A stretch of DNA of 64,000 bases from Pseudacidovorax intermedius (GCF_003350475.1 NZ_QQAV01000001.1:1232836-1296835); one strand, 5' to 3'. Positions 46,805 to 58,598 are shown, counted from the stretch's first letter. A program made the numbers and translations. Notes: generated from the letters alone by a model not told the origin.

Positions 46805-47926
46805 ATGCTCTCCCCCACGACAACCGCTCTGCGCATTGGTTTTGCCCGCCTGGCCCTGGGTCTGGCAGCCGCCCTCGCGGCGCTGGCGCCTGCCCATGCG
46901 CAGGCACCGGCCAAGCCGCTCAAGCCCGTCACCATCGCCCTGGGCACGCAGGTGGTCAACGTCACCTATCCCTGGCTCACGCTGCCCATCGCGCTGGGCT
47001 ATTGGAAGGAGGAGGGCTACGACGTCAAGGTGGTCACGGTGGGCGGCTCGTTGCAGGGCATCCAGCAGATGGTGGCCGGCGGCGTGGAGTTCGCGCAGGT
47101 CAACTCCACCGGCCTGATCCAGGCCAACACCGACAACAACGTCGCCGTGCGCGGCCTCATGGGCACCGGTGTCATCGACTGGGGCATCGGCGTCACGCAG
47201 GACGGCCCCATCAAGAGCGTGACCGACCTCAAGGGCAAGAAGATCGGCATCTTCAGCCTGGGCACCGGCGGCGTGCCCCTGCTCAAGGGCTACCTGCGCT
47301 CCAACGGCATCGACCCCGACAAGGACGTGCAGATCATCGCCACCGGCGCCGGTGCGCCCGCGCTCGAAGCGCTCAAGAGCGACCGGGTGCAGGCCCTGAT
47401 GTTTTGGGGGTCGGCGCTCACCGGCTTCCAGAACGCCGGCACGCCGCTGCGGGTGCTGTATGCGCCGGCCTGGCGCGCGCTGCCCGACTTCACCTTCGCC
47501 ACCATGCAGAAGACCATCGATGCCGACCCGGCGATGGTGGAGGCCATCTCGCGCGGCGCTGCCAAGGCCACGCTCTTCGCCTGGACCAACCCGGACTGCG
47601 CCCGCCGCATCCACTGGAAGAACTTCCCCTCCACCAAGCCCACCGGCGCCGACGAGGCCACGCTGGCCAAGTGGGACCTGGCCCTGCTCAACACGCAGCT
47701 GGACACCATGAAGGCCGCGCACGCCATGAACGGCGGCAAGCTGATCGGCGCGATGGACCCGGCTGCCTACGGCCGCATGCAGGACTTCATGCAGGGCGAG
47801 GGACTGATCAAGCGCACGGTGCCGGTCGAGTCGATGCTCTACCTCAAGCCCGGCTTCGTGGAGGCGATCAACCGCTTCGACCACCAGGCCGTGATCGACG
47901 CCGCCAAGGCCTGCAAGGCTGGCTGA
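46805..47926 (+). CDS. ABC transporter substrate-binding protein (NitT/TauT-like family)
   Basis: 373 residues with a signal peptide (cleavage near AHAQ at 36). The mature protein has the two-lobed NitT/TauT/SsuA fold (TIALGTQVVNVTYPWLTLPIALGYW, then GTGGVPLLKGYL). It binds a small solute for the downstream ATPase and permease. Its direct neighbours are an adenine/adenosine deaminase gene 1 base away, so the solute is probably purine-like; this is an inference. Confidence 0.9.
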   Translation: MLSPTTTALRIGFARLALGLAAALAALAPAHAQAPAKPLKPVTIALGTQVVNVTYPWLTLPIALGYWKEEGYDVKVVTVGGSLQGIQQMVAGGVEFAQVNSTGLIQANTDNNVAVRGLMGTGVIDWGIGVTQDGPIKSVTDLKGKKIGIFSLGTGGVPLLKGYLRSNGIDPDKDVQIIATGAGAPALEALKSDRVQALMFWGSALTGFQNAGTPLRVLYAPAWRALPDFTFATMQKTIDADPAMVEAISRGAAKATLFAWTNPDCARRIHWKNFPSTKPTGADEATLAKWDLALLNTQLDTMKAAHAMNGGKLIGAMDPAAYGRMQDFMQGEGLIKRTVPVESMLYLKPGFVEAINRFDHQAVIDAAKACKAG

Positions 47927-47927
47927 T

Positions 47928-48985
47928 ATGACGCCTGAACAGTTCATCGCCGGCCTGCCCAAGGCCGAGCTGCACATGCACATCGAAGGCTCCATCGAGC
48001 CGGCGCTGATGCTGGCCCTGGCCCGCCGCAACGGCGTGGCCATCCGCTGGCAGACCGAGGCCGAGCTGCGCGACGCCTACCGCTTCACCCGGCTGCAGGA
48101 CTTCCTGGACCTGTACTACGACGGCTGCCGCGTGCTGCTGCAGGTGGCCGACTTCCACGAGGTGACGCGCGACTACCTGCGCCGCGCCCATGCCGACGGC
48201 GTGCGGCATGCCGAGATGTTCCTGGGGCCGCAGGGCCACACCATGCGCGGCGTGCCGCTGGCCGTGGTGATGCAGGGCGTGCTGTCGGCCATGGAAGCGG
48301 CCGAGGCCGAGGACGGCATCACCAGCGGCCTGATCCTGGTCGCCCAGCGTCACCGCAGCGAAGAGGAAGCGATGGCGCTGCTGGCCGAGGCCGAGCCGTG
48401 GTACGGCCGCATCCTGGGCTTCGGCCTTGGCGGCGCCGAGCTGGGCCACCCGCCCTCGAAGTTCGAGCGCTTCTTCGCCCGCTGCCGCGAGCTGGGCTTC
48501 AAGGTGACGGCCCATGCCGGCGAGGAGGGCCCGGCCGCCTACGTGCGCGAGGCGGTCGAGCTGCTGCAGGTGGACCGGCTGGACCACGGCAATGCCTGCC
48601 TGGAGGACGCGGCGCTGGTGAAGGAGCTGTCCCTCCGCCGCATCCCGCTCACGGTGTGCCCGCTGTCCAACCTCAAGCTGCAGGTGGTCACGGACATGGC
48701 GGTGCATCCGCTCAAGCAGTTGATGGACGCCGGCCTGTGCGTCACGGTCAATTCCGACGACCCCTCCTACTTCGGCGGCTACGTCAACGACAACTACCTC
48801 GCCTGCCAGCAGGCGCTGGGCCTGACGCAGGCGGAGCTGGCGCAACTGGCGCGCCAGAGCTTCGAGGCCGCCTTCATGACCGAGGCGCAGCGCGCCCAGG
48901 CGCTGGCGGCCATCGACGACTGGGTGGCGTTGGCCGAGGCCGATGCCCAGGTCGCCGCGATGTCGCCTCTTCCCCAGGAGGCCGA

Positions 48986-48989
<4 letters not shown>
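47928..48989 (+). CDS. Adenosine/adenine deaminase family protein
   Basis: 353 residues. All zinc and catalytic residues are present: H16 and H18 (HMHIEGS), H196 and E199 (HAGEE), H220 (LDHG), D277/D278 (NSDDPSYFGGY). The DLYYDGCRVL and GHPPSKFERFF segments match the bacterial adenine aminohydrolase subgroup more closely than classical adenosine deaminase. It converts adenine to hypoxanthine, or adenosine to inosine. The genes pack tightly: SBP stop 1 base upstream, ATPase start overlapping (AATGAG). This suggests import-linked purine use. Confidence 0.87.
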
Positions 48990-49782
<793 letters not shown>

Positions 49783-49783
<1 letters not shown>

Positions 49784-50646
49784 TGGCCGACACCCTGACT
49801 TCTTCCGTGCCGCCCGGCGCCGCCGTGGCCGAGGCCGCCGAGACCGCGCCTGCGCGCGCCACCGGCCTCACACCGATGCGCCGGCGCGTGCTCATCGTTG
49901 CCGTGTTCGTGGCGGTGGTGGCCGCCTGGCAGCTGGCGGTCACAGCACTCGACGTGTCGCACCTGATCTTCCCCGGCCCGCTGGCGGTGGTGCAGGCGCT
50001 CTACGACGGCATCGCCTCGGGCGACATCCCGACGCACCTGTGGGTCACGCTCTACGAGATCCTGGCCGGCTTCGCGGCCGGGGCGCTCGCCGGCTTCGTG
50101 CTGGGTGCGCTGATCGGCCAGAGCGCGCTGCTGGAGGCGGTGCTCTATCCCTACGTGGTGGCCTTCCAGACCGTGCCCAAGGTGGCGGTGGCGCCGCTGT
50201 TCGTGCTGTGGTTCGGCTTCGGCACCACGTCGAAGGTGATCATCACCGCCACCATCGTGTTCTTTCCGGTGCTGGCCAACACCATCGTCGGCCTGCGCTC
50301 GGCACCGCGCGAGCAGATCGACCTGATGCGCGCCTTTACCGCCTCGGGCTGGCATGTGTTCCGCATGGTGCGACTGCCGCATGCGCTGCCCTATGTGTTC
50401 GCGGGGCTGGACATCGGCATCGTGCTGTCGGTCATCGGTGCCATCGTGGGCGAGTTCGTCGGCGCGCAGGCGGGGCTGGGCTACCTGATCCTGCAGCGCA
50501 ACTTCTCGATGGATGCGGCGGGCATGTTCGCCATCCTCATCGTGCTCTCGCTCATCGGCATCGTGCTGCATGCCGCGGTGCGCTGGATCGCACGCCGCGT
50601 GATCTTCTGGGCCGACGCCTTCACCGATCTCTCGCGCGGCAGCTAG
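49783..50646 (+). CDS. ABC transporter permease (NitT/TauT-like)
   Basis: 287 residues with about six helices. The start at 49783 overlaps the ATPase stop by one base (TGATG). A polar N-terminal stretch precedes the first helix (VLIVAVFVAVVAAWQLAVTAL). The EAA-like coupling loop is MRAFTASGWHVFRMVRLPHALPYVF. It forms the membrane pore for the same importer. Confidence 0.93.
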
Positions 50647-50694
50647 CCAGGCCGTCCAGGCCGCGCGCTCTCCCAAAAACCCAAGGAGCCTCCC

Positions 50695-51714
50695 ATGAAC
50701 GAATCGAACGACCACGCGGTGGTCGCGCCCCGCCGTGCCTCGGCGCAGGAAATGCCCGTCCTCGACCTGGGCGAATGGATCGCCGGCGGCGATATCGCGC
50801 CGCTGGTGGCTCAGTTCCGCGAGGCCTGCACGCACACCGGCTTCTTCTACGTGAAGAACCACGGCGTGCCGCAGTCCGTCATCGACGCCGTGTTCGACGC
50901 CACCCGCCGCTACATGTCGCTGCCGATGGAGGAGCGCCTGAAGGACAAGATCGACGAGCGCTTCCGCCGCGGTTTCATGCCCATCGGCGTGACGCAGCAT
51001 CCGGGCCACAAGCCGGACCTGAAGGAAAGCTACGAGCTGGGCCTGGACCTGCCGCTCTCTGACGCCGACGTGCAGGCCGGTCGCCCGCTGCACGGTCCCA
51101 ACCGCTGGCCGGCCGACAAGCCCTGGCTGGAAGAGGCCGCCATGGCCTACTTCAACCACACCATCGCGCTGGGCAAGCGCCTGTTGCGCGTGTTTGCACT
51201 GGCCCTTGGCCAGCCGGAGGAGTTCTTCCTGCAGTACGCCCGCAAGCCGATGGTGCAGGCGCGGCTCTTCCACTACCCGCCGCAGGAGTCGCCGACGCAG
51301 CTGGAACTGGGCGCCGCTGCCCACACCGACTACGGCATGCTGACCCTGCTGGTGCAGGACCCGATCGGCGGCCTGGAGCTGCGCACCAAGGCCGGCGAAT
51401 GGGTGGCCGCGCCCTACATCGAGGGCACGCTGGTGGTGAACCTGGGCGACCTGGTGAAGGTGTGGACCAACGACCGCTATGTCTCCAACCTGCACCGCGT
51501 GGCCAATCGCACCGGCCGCGAGCGCTATTCGATCCCGACCTTCTTCAACCTGGACTACGACACGCCCGTGGCCTGCCTGCCCGGCTTCGTGGAGCCGGGC
51601 GAGGCGCCGCGGCATGCGCCCATCAAGTCGGGCGAGTACCTGGTGAGCCGCTTCGCCTCGGTGCAGAAGTACAAGACGCCGGCGGAGCTGGCGGCCGAGG
51701 AAGCGGCCGGCTGA
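50695..51714 (+). CDS. Fe(II)/2-oxoglutarate-type oxygenase (isopenicillin-N-synthase family)
   Basis: 339 residues. The iron ligands H210, D212 and H267 and the 2-oxoglutarate-binding R277-x-S279 are all present. The N-terminal half carries the family helix FREACTHTGFFYVKNHGV. It could hydroxylate or desaturate a small molecule. It lies 49 bases after the permease with an AAGGAGCCTCCC ribosome-binding site, so it is probably the last gene of the same operon. A purine- or nucleobase-like substrate is plausible but unproven. Confidence 0.87.
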   Translation: MNESNDHAVVAPRRASAQEMPVLDLGEWIAGGDIAPLVAQFREACTHTGFFYVKNHGVPQSVIDAVFDATRRYMSLPMEERLKDKIDERFRRGFMPIGVTQHPGHKPDLKESYELGLDLPLSDADVQAGRPLHGPNRWPADKPWLEEAAMAYFNHTIALGKRLLRVFALALGQPEEFFLQYARKPMVQARLFHYPPQESPTQLELGAAAHTDYGMLTLLVQDPIGGLELRTKAGEWVAAPYIEGTLVVNLGDLVKVWTNDRYVSNLHRVANRTGRERYSIPTFFNLDYDTPVACLPGFVEPGEAPRHAPIKSGEYLVSRFASVQKYKTPAELAAEEAAG

Positions 51715-51720
51715 GGGTGC

Positions 51721-51739
51721 GGCGCCGCGTGCCGGCGCC
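51721..51739. terminator. Weak hairpin between oxygenase and LysR genes
   Basis: GGCGCCG (51721-51727) pairs with CGGCGCC (51733-51739). No T tract. It lies between convergent genes. Confidence 0.3.
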
Positions 51740-51748
51740 CGGCCCGGG

Positions 51749-52690
51749 TCAGCGGCCGGGCCGCACGGCGGCCGCGGCAGATTCGGGCTCCAGCTGCTCC
51801 AGCTCGGCCGTCAGTTCGTTGATGAAGGTGGTCACCGGCAGCGGCAGGTTGCGGCCCCGGTGCACGCACAGCGAAAAGCGCTGCGGCTTGGCCCGCGGGT
51901 CCTTCAGCAGCACGTAGCGGCCGCGGCCGGCCAGGTGCTGCGTGTCCTGCAGCGGCGGCGTGAGGATGGACAGCGCCATGCCCTCGGCCGACACGTTGCG
52001 CAGCAGTTCGTAGGAATTGGTCTCCAGCACGAGCCTGGGCCGGATCTTGGCCTTGGCCAGCATCTCGTCGTACTGCTGCTTGGTCCACATGGTGGCGTCG
52101 GGCAGGGCCAGGCCGTGTTCGGCGCAGTCCGACAGGCGCAGCGTCTCCCGTCCGTGCAGCGGGTGGTCGGCGCTCACGTACACGTACAGCGGCAGCAGGC
52201 GCTGGTAGGCAATGGTCGCGTCCTGGTGGGTGACGTTGCCGAAGGTCAGGCACAGGTCCAGCCGGTCGTCCACCAGCATCTCGATCAGCTGCGGGCTGTT
52301 GTAGACCTGCACATTGAAGGTGAAGCCCGGAAAGCGCCGCGTGAAGCGGGCCATGAAGCCGGGCATGAAGTCGCGGATCAGCGATTCCGGAATGCCCAGG
52401 TTGACGTGGCCGCGGCGCAGGCCCTGGATGGCTTCGATCTCGGAGCGCAGGCGCCGCGATTCGCTGTCCACGCTCTTGGCATAGCGCATCAGCAGCTCGC
52501 CCGCGGCCGTCAGCTTGAGCGTGGAACGGCCCCGACTGCGCTCCAGCAGTGGCGCGCCCAGCGTCTCTTCGAGCAGGCCGATCTGGCGGCTGATGGCCGA
52601 GGGCGCGACGAAGAGGATCTCGGAGGCGGCACGGATCGAACCGCAGCGCACCGCCTCGACGAAGTAGCGCAGCGCGGTGGTGGAGATCAT
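51749..52690 (-). CDS. LysR-family transcriptional regulator
   Basis: 313 residues. The N-terminal winged helix-turn-helix (MISTTALRYFVEAVRCGSIRAASEILFVAPSAISRQIGLLEE) is complete, followed by the two-lobe inducer-binding domain. It converges with the oxygenase gene and is the nearest regulator to the transporter cluster, so it is a candidate controller of it. A CBL- or GcvA-like target cannot be deduced. Confidence 0.9.
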   Translation of the reverse strand: MISTTALRYFVEAVRCGSIRAASEILFVAPSAISRQIGLLEETLGAPLLERSRGRSTLKLTAAGELLMRYAKSVDSESRRLRSEIEAIQGLRRGHVNLGIPESLIRDFMPGFMARFTRRFPGFTFNVQVYNSPQLIEMLVDDRLDLCLTFGNVTHQDATIAYQRLLPLYVYVSADHPLHGRETLRLSDCAEHGLALPDATMWTKQQYDEMLAKAKIRPRLVLETNSYELLRNVSAEGMALSILTPPLQDTQHLAGRGRYVLLKDPRAKPQRFSLCVHRGRNLPLPVTTFINELTAELEQLEPESAAAAVRPGR

Positions 52691-52768
52691 GCGCGCGCTT
52701 CGGCTGCCGGCAGGGCCGTGCGCGCGGGCGCGGCAGCCAGGCTCATGCGAAGAAGCGACGCAGGCGGA

Positions 52769-53776
52769 TCAGGCCGCAGGCGCGGCTTCGGCGCCCGCCA
52801 GCACATGGCCGGCCTGCTGGTCGGCGTGGTAGCTCGAGCGCACCATGGCGCCCACGGCGGCATGGCTGAAGCCCATCTTGTAGGCCTCTTCCTCGAACAT
52901 CCTGAAGGTGTCCGGGTGCACGTAGCGGCGCACCGGCAGGTGGCTGTTGCTGGGCGCGAGGTACTGGCCGATGGTCAGCATGTCGATGTCGTGCGCGCGC
53001 ATGTCGCGCATGGTCTGCAGGATCTCTTCGTCGGTCTCGCCCAGGCCGACCATGATGCCGCTCTTGGTCGGAACATTGGGATGCAGCGCCTTGAACTTCT
53101 TGAGCAGGTTCAGGCTGAACTGGTAGTCGGAGCCCGGCCGCGCTTCCTTGTACAGGCGCGGGATGGTCTCCAGGTTGTGGTTCATCACGTCCGGCGGCGC
53201 GGCCTTGAGGATCTCCAGCGCGCGGTCGTCGCGGCCGCGGAAGTCGGGCACCAGGATCTCGATCTGCGTCGTGGGCGAGAGCTCGCGCGTTTTCTGGATG
53301 CATTCCACGAAATGGCCGCTGCCGCCGTCGCGCAGGTCGTCGCGGTCCACGCTCGTGATCACCACGTACTTCAGGCGCAGCTTGGCGATGGTCTTGGCCA
53401 GGTTGAGCGGCTCGTCCTTGTCCAGCGGGTCCGGCCGGCCGTGGCCGACGTCGCAGAAGGGGCAGCGGCGGGTGCACTTGTCGCCCATGATCATGAAGGT
53501 GGCCGTGCCCTTGCCGAAGCATTCGCCGATGTTGGGGCAGGAGGCTTCTTCGCAGACCGTGTGCAGGTTGGATTCGCGCAGGATCTGCTTGATCTCGTAG
53601 AAGCGCGTGGTGGGGCTGCCGGCCTTGACACGGATCCATTCGGGCTTCTTGAGCACCTCGCCCGTCCGCTCGACCTTGACGGGAATGCGCGAGAGCTTGG
53701 CGGCAGCCTTCTGCTTGGCCAGCGGGTTGTAGGTGTCGGCGCTCTGGGCGTCGCGGACGACTTCGGTGGAGCTCAT
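52769..53776 (-). CDS. lipA: Lipoyl synthase
   Basis: 335 residues, radical-SAM enzyme. The auxiliary cluster cysteines are C75, C80 and C86 ([12 protein letters not shown]). The SAM-cluster cysteines are C101, C105 and C108 (CTRRCPFC). It inserts two sulfurs into octanoyl-lipoyl domains. The order lipB-lipA on the minus strand suggests one operon; lipB ends 31 bases before the lipA start. Confidence 0.97.
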   Translation of the reverse strand: MSSTEVVRDAQSADTYNPLAKQKAAAKLSRIPVKVERTGEVLKKPEWIRVKAGSPTTRFYEIKQILRESNLHTVCEEASCPNIGECFGKGTATFMIMGDKCTRRCPFCDVGHGRPDPLDKDEPLNLAKTIAKLRLKYVVITSVDRDDLRDGGSGHFVECIQKTRELSPTTQIEILVPDFRGRDDRALEILKAAPPDVMNHNLETIPRLYKEARPGSDYQFSLNLLKKFKALHPNVPTKSGIMVGLGETDEEILQTMRDMRAHDIDMLTIGQYLAPSNSHLPVRRYVHPDTFRMFEEEAYKMGFSHAAVGAMVRSSYHADQQAGHVLAGAEAAPAA

Positions 53777-53807
53777 TGGGCGGCTTTCTGGGAGGGGCCG
53801 GGGGGTG

Positions 53808-54533
53808 TCAGGGCAGGAGGTAGGCCTGCAGCTTCCGGCTCAGTACCTGGGCGGCATCGTCCCAGGCCACGGGGACGCCGATTGTAGAAAGGTCGACCGT
53901 GCGCAGCCCTGCGTAGCCGCAAGGGTTGATGCGCGAATAGGGTTCCAGGTCCATGGCCACGTTGAGCGCCACGCCGTGGTACGTGCAGTGCCGGCTGACC
54001 TTGAGGCCCAGCGCGGCGATCTTGCCCAGGCCGCGGAAAGGGTCGCCGCCGGGCATGGGGCCGGTCAGCGCCGCGTGCGAGAAAGGGTCGTCCAGCCGCA
54101 CGTAGATGCCCGGTGCCGTGGGCACGCGGTGGCCGGTCACGCCGAAGTGGGCCAGCGTGCCGATCACCGACTCCTCGATGCGGTAGACGTATTCCTTGAT
54201 GAAGTAGCCGGCGCGTCGGAGGTCGAGCAGCGGATAGGCCACCACCTGGCCCGGGCCGTGGTAGGTGACCTGGCCGCCGCGGTCGGTCTGGATGACGGGA
54301 ATGTCGCCCGGCAGCAGCAGGTGGTCCTGCCGGCCGGCCAGGCCCTGCGTGAAGACCGGGTCGTGCTCGCAGAGCCAGAGCCGGTCGGCGGTCTCGGGCG
54401 TGCGCTCGGCGGTGAAGCGCTGCATGGCGGCGAAGGTGGCGGCGTAGTCCATCCGGCCCAGCCACTCGGGCGTGGGCGGGGTCGGGCGGACGGCTTCTGC
54501 CGCGGCCGGGGCTTCGCCGTCGGCCACGCTCAC
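53808..54533 (-). CDS. lipB: Octanoyltransferase
   Basis: 241 residues. The start is a GTG at 54533 that overlaps the stop of the upstream DUF493 gene (GTGA). The motifs [12 protein letters not shown] and the catalytic cysteine in [15 protein letters not shown], with the lysine of GLGKIAALG, are complete. It moves octanoate from acyl-carrier protein to lipoyl domains before LipA. A GTG 6 bases later is an alternative start. Confidence 0.95.
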   Translation of the reverse strand: MSVADGEAPAAAEAVRPTPPTPEWLGRMDYAATFAAMQRFTAERTPETADRLWLCEHDPVFTQGLAGRQDHLLLPGDIPVIQTDRGGQVTYHGPGQVVAYPLLDLRRAGYFIKEYVYRIEESVIGTLAHFGVTGHRVPTAPGIYVRLDDPFSHAALTGPMPGGDPFRGLGKIAALGLKVSRHCTYHGVALNVAMDLEPYSRINPCGYAGLRTVDLSTIGVPVAWDDAAQVLSRKLQAYLLP

Positions 54534-54829
54534 AGCACGACCTTGACCATCGGATGCGAGGACAGCGTGCGGTAGAGCTCGTCCAGTTGCTCGCGGCTGG
54601 TGGCGGTGATGGTGATGGTCACGCCGAGGTAGTTGCCGGCGCGGCTGTCGCGCAGCTCGATGGTGCCGGCGTCGAAGTCGGGGTCGAACTGCTTGGCAAT
54701 GTGCGTCACGGCGCCGACGAAGCCGTCCACCTTCGCGCCCATCACCTTGATGGGAAAGCGGGAGGGGTATTCGATCAGCGAATCCTTGCGCGGGTCGGTC
54801 GAGCCGGGGGTGGCGGGGGTGTCGGTCAT
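54530..54829 (-). CDS. YbeD-like DUF493 protein
   Basis: 99 residues ([31 protein letters not shown]). The family adopts an ACT-like fold and is often found beside lipB. Its function is unclear but a regulatory role in lipoate metabolism has been suggested. It overlaps its neighbours by 4 bases on each side, as in other betaproteobacteria. Confidence 0.9.
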   Translation of the reverse strand: MTDTPATPGSTDPRKDSLIEYPSRFPIKVMGAKVDGFVGAVTHIAKQFDPDFDAGTIELRDSRAGNYLGVTITITATSREQLDELYRTLSSHPMVKVVL

Positions 54830-55701
54830 GGCTGGGGCTCCTGCTTGGCGTCCTGGTAGGCCGCATACAAGGCTTGGTAGATGGGGCCGGGCACGCCCTT
54901 TCCAACCGGACGGCCGTCGAGGCGGGTCACGGGCACGATCTCCTTGGTGGCGGAGGAGATCAGCAGTTCGTCGGCGGCGAAGACTTCGTCCCGGGTGATG
55001 TCGCGCAGCGCGAAGGGAATGCCGCGCGATTCGCACAGCCGCTGCAGCAGGCCGTAGCGGATGCCGCGGAGCACGCGGTGGTCGGGCACGGGGCCGGCGA
55101 CGGCGCCGTCCCTGATCACCCACACGTTGCTCGACGAGGCTTCGCTCAGCAGCTCGCCGCGGAACATCAGCGTCTCGGCCGCGCCGGCCTCCACGCTGAT
55201 CTGGCGCGCCAGCACGGCGCCCAGCAGGCTGGTGCTCTTGATGTGGGCCTTCTGCCAGCGGAATTCCTCGGCCGTGACGCAGGCCACGCCCTCGGCCCGG
55301 GCCTTGTCGGCCACGGGCTTGAGCGGGTTGAGCATGACGAAGACCGTGGGGATGAGGCCCGCAGGCATCGCGTGGTCGCGGATGGCGACGCCGCGGGTGA
55401 TCTGGATATAGAGCGACTGGGAGGGAGAGCGCTCCGAGGCCTCGATCAGCCGCTCCGCGATGGTGCGCCAGCCGCCGCGGTCGTGCGGATTGGGAATGCG
55501 CAGCTCGTCGAGCGAGCGCTCCAGGCGGCCCATGTGCTCGTCGAAGCAGAACAGGCGGCCCTCGTACACCGGCACGACCTCGTAGATGCCGTCGCCGAAG
55601 ATGAAGCCGCGGTCCAGAACGCTCACTTTGGCGTCGCGCAGCGGCAGGTATTCGCCATCGAGATGGCACAGGGATTCGGGCAGGGGCGTGGCAGCAGGCA
55701 T
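54826..55701 (-). CDS. Class IV aminotransferase, D-amino acid transaminase-like
   Basis: 291 residues, pyridoxal-phosphate fold type IV. The PLP lysine is in [11 protein letters not shown]. The [12 protein letters not shown] and [10 protein letters not shown] segments fit D-alanine or branched-chain transaminases, with the D-amino acid group likelier. It would provide D-glutamate or D-alanine for peptidoglycan. A -10-like GATAAT ends exactly 6 bases before the ATG. The 3' end overlaps the DUF493 gene by 4 bases. Confidence 0.88.
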   Translation of the reverse strand: MPAATPLPESLCHLDGEYLPLRDAKVSVLDRGFIFGDGIYEVVPVYEGRLFCFDEHMGRLERSLDELRIPNPHDRGGWRTIAERLIEASERSPSQSLYIQITRGVAIRDHAMPAGLIPTVFVMLNPLKPVADKARAEGVACVTAEEFRWQKAHIKSTSLLGAVLARQISVEAGAAETLMFRGELLSEASSSNVWVIRDGAVAGPVPDHRVLRGIRYGLLQRLCESRGIPFALRDITRDEVFAADELLISSATKEIVPVTRLDGRPVGKGVPGPIYQALYAAYQDAKQEPQP

Positions 55702-55707
55702 GGGTCG

Positions 55708-55713
55708 ATTATC
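55708..55713 (-). promoter_or_regulatory. Putative -10 element of the transaminase operon (leaderless start)
   Basis: GATAAT on the minus strand ends 6 bases before the ATG at 55701, with no Shine-Dalgarno in between. Confidence 0.45.
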
Positions 55714-55757
55714 GAAGGCGCACCACTCTGGGCTGGCCTCTACGTGTTTTTGCTACC

Positions 55758-55763
55758 TATAAT
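55758..55763 (+). promoter_or_regulatory. Promoter of the atp operon
   Basis: A perfect TATAAT -10 in the context TACCTATAATGAG. The -35 (around TGGCCT 55734-55739) is weak. The leader is about 50 bases to atpI. Confidence 0.65.
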
Positions 55764-55818
55764 GAGTGGCTTTGTAGATTTCTCCACTTGACCGTTTGGA
55801 CCGACGGCTGCCATTCGA

Positions 55819-56307
55819 ATGACAACCAAGGCCCCGATCCGCACGGTCGACACCGAGCTTGCAGAAGCTGACGAAGACAGCTTCACCCCGCTGACTGCCG
55901 AAGAGGCCCAGCGGCTTCGCGAGCGCCATCCCGAACTCTCCCCCTGGTGGGTGGTCGGGGCCCAGATCGCCTCGGGGTTGATCGTGGCAGCGGTGGCCTG
56001 GGGCTGGACGCAGCGGCCGGTGGCGGCGGTGTCCGCGTTCTACGGAGCCATGGCGGTCGCTGTGCCCGCCGCGCTGTTCGCCCGTGCCATGGGTCGCATG
56101 CGTGGTGGCGTGTCGCAGTCGGCGGCCATGCTGGGTTTTATGGTGTGGGAACTGATCAAGATCGCGCTGACCGTGGCTCTGCTGGCCGCGGCACCGTGGC
56201 TGGTCGAGGGAATTCACTGGCTGGCTCTGCTGGCTGGCGCGGTGGTTGCGCTCAAGATGTACTGGCTCGCGCTGGTCATGCGGCCCCGCAAATCGAACCG
56301 TATTTGA
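55819..56307 (+). CDS. atpI: ATP synthase subunit I (AtpI/Atp1 family)
   Basis: 162 residues with four membrane helices after a roughly 40-residue acidic cytosolic N-terminus. AtpI assists c-ring assembly and Mg2+ supply in some bacteria. It is the first gene of the ATP synthase operon, 26 bases before atpB. Sequence is weakly conserved across the family; position is the main evidence. Confidence 0.88.
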   Translation: MTTKAPIRTVDTELAEADEDSFTPLTAEEAQRLRERHPELSPWWVVGAQIASGLIVAAVAWGWTQRPVAAVSAFYGAMAVAVPAALFARAMGRMRGGVSQSAAMLGFMVWELIKIALTVALLAAAPWLVEGIHWLALLAGAVVALKMYWLALVMRPRKSNRI

Positions 56308-56333
56308 CTGTTTTAGAGAAAAGACCCTGAAAG

Positions 56334-57212
56334 ATGGCCGCCGAAGGACACGCCCCGACCGCGAGTGAGTACATCGTCCACCACCTGCAGCACTGGCAGG
56401 TGGACTGGAGCCTCAAGCCCGTGGTCCAGAAGGCCATCGTGGACTTCGGTGTCATCAACCTCGACTCCGTGCTCTATGCGCTCATCATCGGCGCGCTGGG
56501 TTGCTTCGTGCTGTGGCTGGCTGCCCGCAAGGCGACGGCCGGCGTTCCGGGCCGCTTCCAGGCGGCTGTCGAGATGCTGGTCGAGATGGTCGACAACCAG
56601 GCCAAGGCCAACATCCACAACGCCAAGAGCCGCAAGTTCATCGCCCCGCTGGCGCTGACCGTGTTCGTGTGGATCTTCCTGCTCAACGCCATGGACATGC
56701 TGCCGGTCGACCTGCTGCCGGCGATCTGGTCCAAGGCCTACGCCGCCATGGGTCACGACCCGCACCATGCCTACATGCGCGTGGTGCCCACCGCCGACCT
56801 GTCCACCACGCTGGGCCTGTCGACCTCGGTGCTGCTGTTGTGCCTGATCTACAGCGTCAAGATCAAGGGTCTGGGCGGCTGGGGCCATGAGCTGATCTCG
56901 GCCCCCTTCGGTGCCCACCCCCTGCTGTGGCCCATCAACCTGCTGATGCAGATCATCGAATACCTGGCCAAGACCATCTCGCATGGCATGCGGCTGTTCG
57001 GCAACATGTATGCGGGCGAACTGGTCTTCATGCTGATCGCCCTGATGGGTGGCGCCATGGCGGCCTCGCTGTCGGGTGTGCTGCTGCCCATCGGGCACAT
57101 CATTGCCGGCACCATCTGGGCGATCTTCCACATCCTGGTGATCACGCTGCAGGCCTTCATCTTCATGATGCTGACGCTCATCTACCTGGGCCAGGCGCAC
57201 GAAGCCCACTGA
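56334..57212 (+). CDS. atpB: F1Fo ATP synthase subunit a
   Basis: 292 residues with about six helices, the proton channel. The essential arginine lies in SHGMRLFGNMYAGELVF, and the helix-six glutamine-containing segment is near the C-terminus. Betaproteobacterial length. It is followed by an 82-base spacer, then atpE. Confidence 0.97.
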   Translation: MAAEGHAPTASEYIVHHLQHWQVDWSLKPVVQKAIVDFGVINLDSVLYALIIGALGCFVLWLAARKATAGVPGRFQAAVEMLVEMVDNQAKANIHNAKSRKFIAPLALTVFVWIFLLNAMDMLPVDLLPAIWSKAYAAMGHDPHHAYMRVVPTADLSTTLGLSTSVLLLCLIYSVKIKGLGGWGHELISAPFGAHPLLWPINLLMQIIEYLAKTISHGMRLFGNMYAGELVFMLIALMGGAMAASLSGVLLPIGHIIAGTIWAIFHILVITLQAFIFMMLTLIYLGQAHEAH

Positions 57213-57285
57213 GCGGCCCCTGCGGTCCTCACGCTCTCGCTTTTCCTCTCGTTTCGTTTTTCCCTCTCTCTTGCCTTTCATCTAA

Positions 57286-57549
<264 letters not shown>

Positions 57550-57586
57550 TCCTTTTCGTCCACACCGTCTGTAGAAAGGTGTTGTC

Positions 57587-58057
57587 GTGAGCATCAACGC
57601 AACCCTGTTCGTTCAGGCCGTCGTCTTTTTGCTGCTCGTGCTGTTCACGATGAAGTTCGTGTGGCCGCCGATCGCAAAGGCGCTGGATGAACGGGCTCAA
57701 AAGATCGCTGCGGGCCTGGCGGCCGCCGAGAAGGCCAAGGCCGAACTCGCTTCCGCCAACCAACGCGTCGAGCAGGAGCTGCAGGCTTCGCGCACCGAGA
57801 CCAGCAATCGCCTGGCCGATGCCGAGCGCCGCGCCCAGCAGATCATCGAAGAGGCCAAGGCCCGCGCCACCGAGGAGGCCAACAAGATCGTGGCCGCCGC
57901 GCGCGACGAGGCCGAGCAGCAGTCCGTGCGTGCCCGTGAAGTCCTGCGCGAGCAGGTCGCCACGCTGGCCGTCAAGGGCGCCGAGCAGATCCTGCGCAAG
58001 GAAGTCGATGCCAACGTGCATGCCGACCTGCTCAATCGCCTGAAGACCGAGCTGTAA
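57587..58057 (+). CDS. atpF: F1Fo ATP synthase subunit b
   Basis: 156 residues starting at a GTG ([20 protein letters not shown]). One N-terminal membrane helix is followed by a long charged coiled coil, the peripheral stalk. Typical for a single b subunit. 37 bases after atpE. Confidence 0.96.
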   Translation: MSINATLFVQAVVFLLLVLFTMKFVWPPIAKALDERAQKIAAGLAAAEKAKAELASANQRVEQELQASRTETSNRLADAERRAQQIIEEAKARATEEANKIVAAARDEAEQQSVRAREVLREQVATLAVKGAEQILRKEVDANVHADLLNRLKTEL

Positions 58058-58067
58058 GGACGAATCG

Positions 58068-58598
58068 ATGGCCGAACTCGCCACCATTGCCCGTCCCTAC
58101 GCCGAAGCGCTGTACAAGGCATCTGCCGGCAACGCGCAGGCCACGGCCGAATGGCTGGAGCCGCTGGCCCAGGTGGCCGGCAGCGCGCCGCTGCAGCAAT
58201 TCGCGGCCAGCCCCAAGGTGTCCTCGCAGCAGGTGTTCGACCTGATCGCCGGGATGGTGCCGGGCGGCCTGCCGCAAGCGGGCCAGAACTTCCTGCACGC
58301 CGTGATCGACAACGGCCGCCTGGCTGCGCTGCCGGAAGTGGCGACGCAGTTCCGCGCCCTGCAGAACGCCGCCAGCGGCGCTGCCGATGCCGTGCTCTTC
58401 AGCGCCTTCCCCATCGAAGGCCCGGCTCTGGGCGAAGTCCAGGCCGCACTGGAGCGCCGCTTCGGCCGCAAGCTGACCACCCGCGTGGAGCTGGATCCGT
58501 CGCTCATCGGCGGCATCCGCGCCGTGGTCGGCGACGAAGTGCTCGACACCTCGGTCAAGGCCCGTCTCGAACAAATGAAGGCGGCGCTCACCGCCTGA
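58068..58598 (+). CDS. atpH: F1Fo ATP synthase subunit delta
   Basis: 176 residues ([19 protein letters not shown]), the peripheral-stalk tip that joins b to F1. The C-terminal [10 protein letters not shown]-like motif appears as [18 protein letters not shown]. 10 bases after atpF. Confidence 0.97.
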   Translation: MAELATIARPYAEALYKASAGNAQATAEWLEPLAQVAGSAPLQQFAASPKVSSQQVFDLIAGMVPGGLPQAGQNFLHAVIDNGRLAALPEVATQFRALQNAASGAADAVLFSAFPIEGPALGEVQAALERRFGRKLTTRVELDPSLIGGIRAVVGDEVLDTSVKARLEQMKAALTA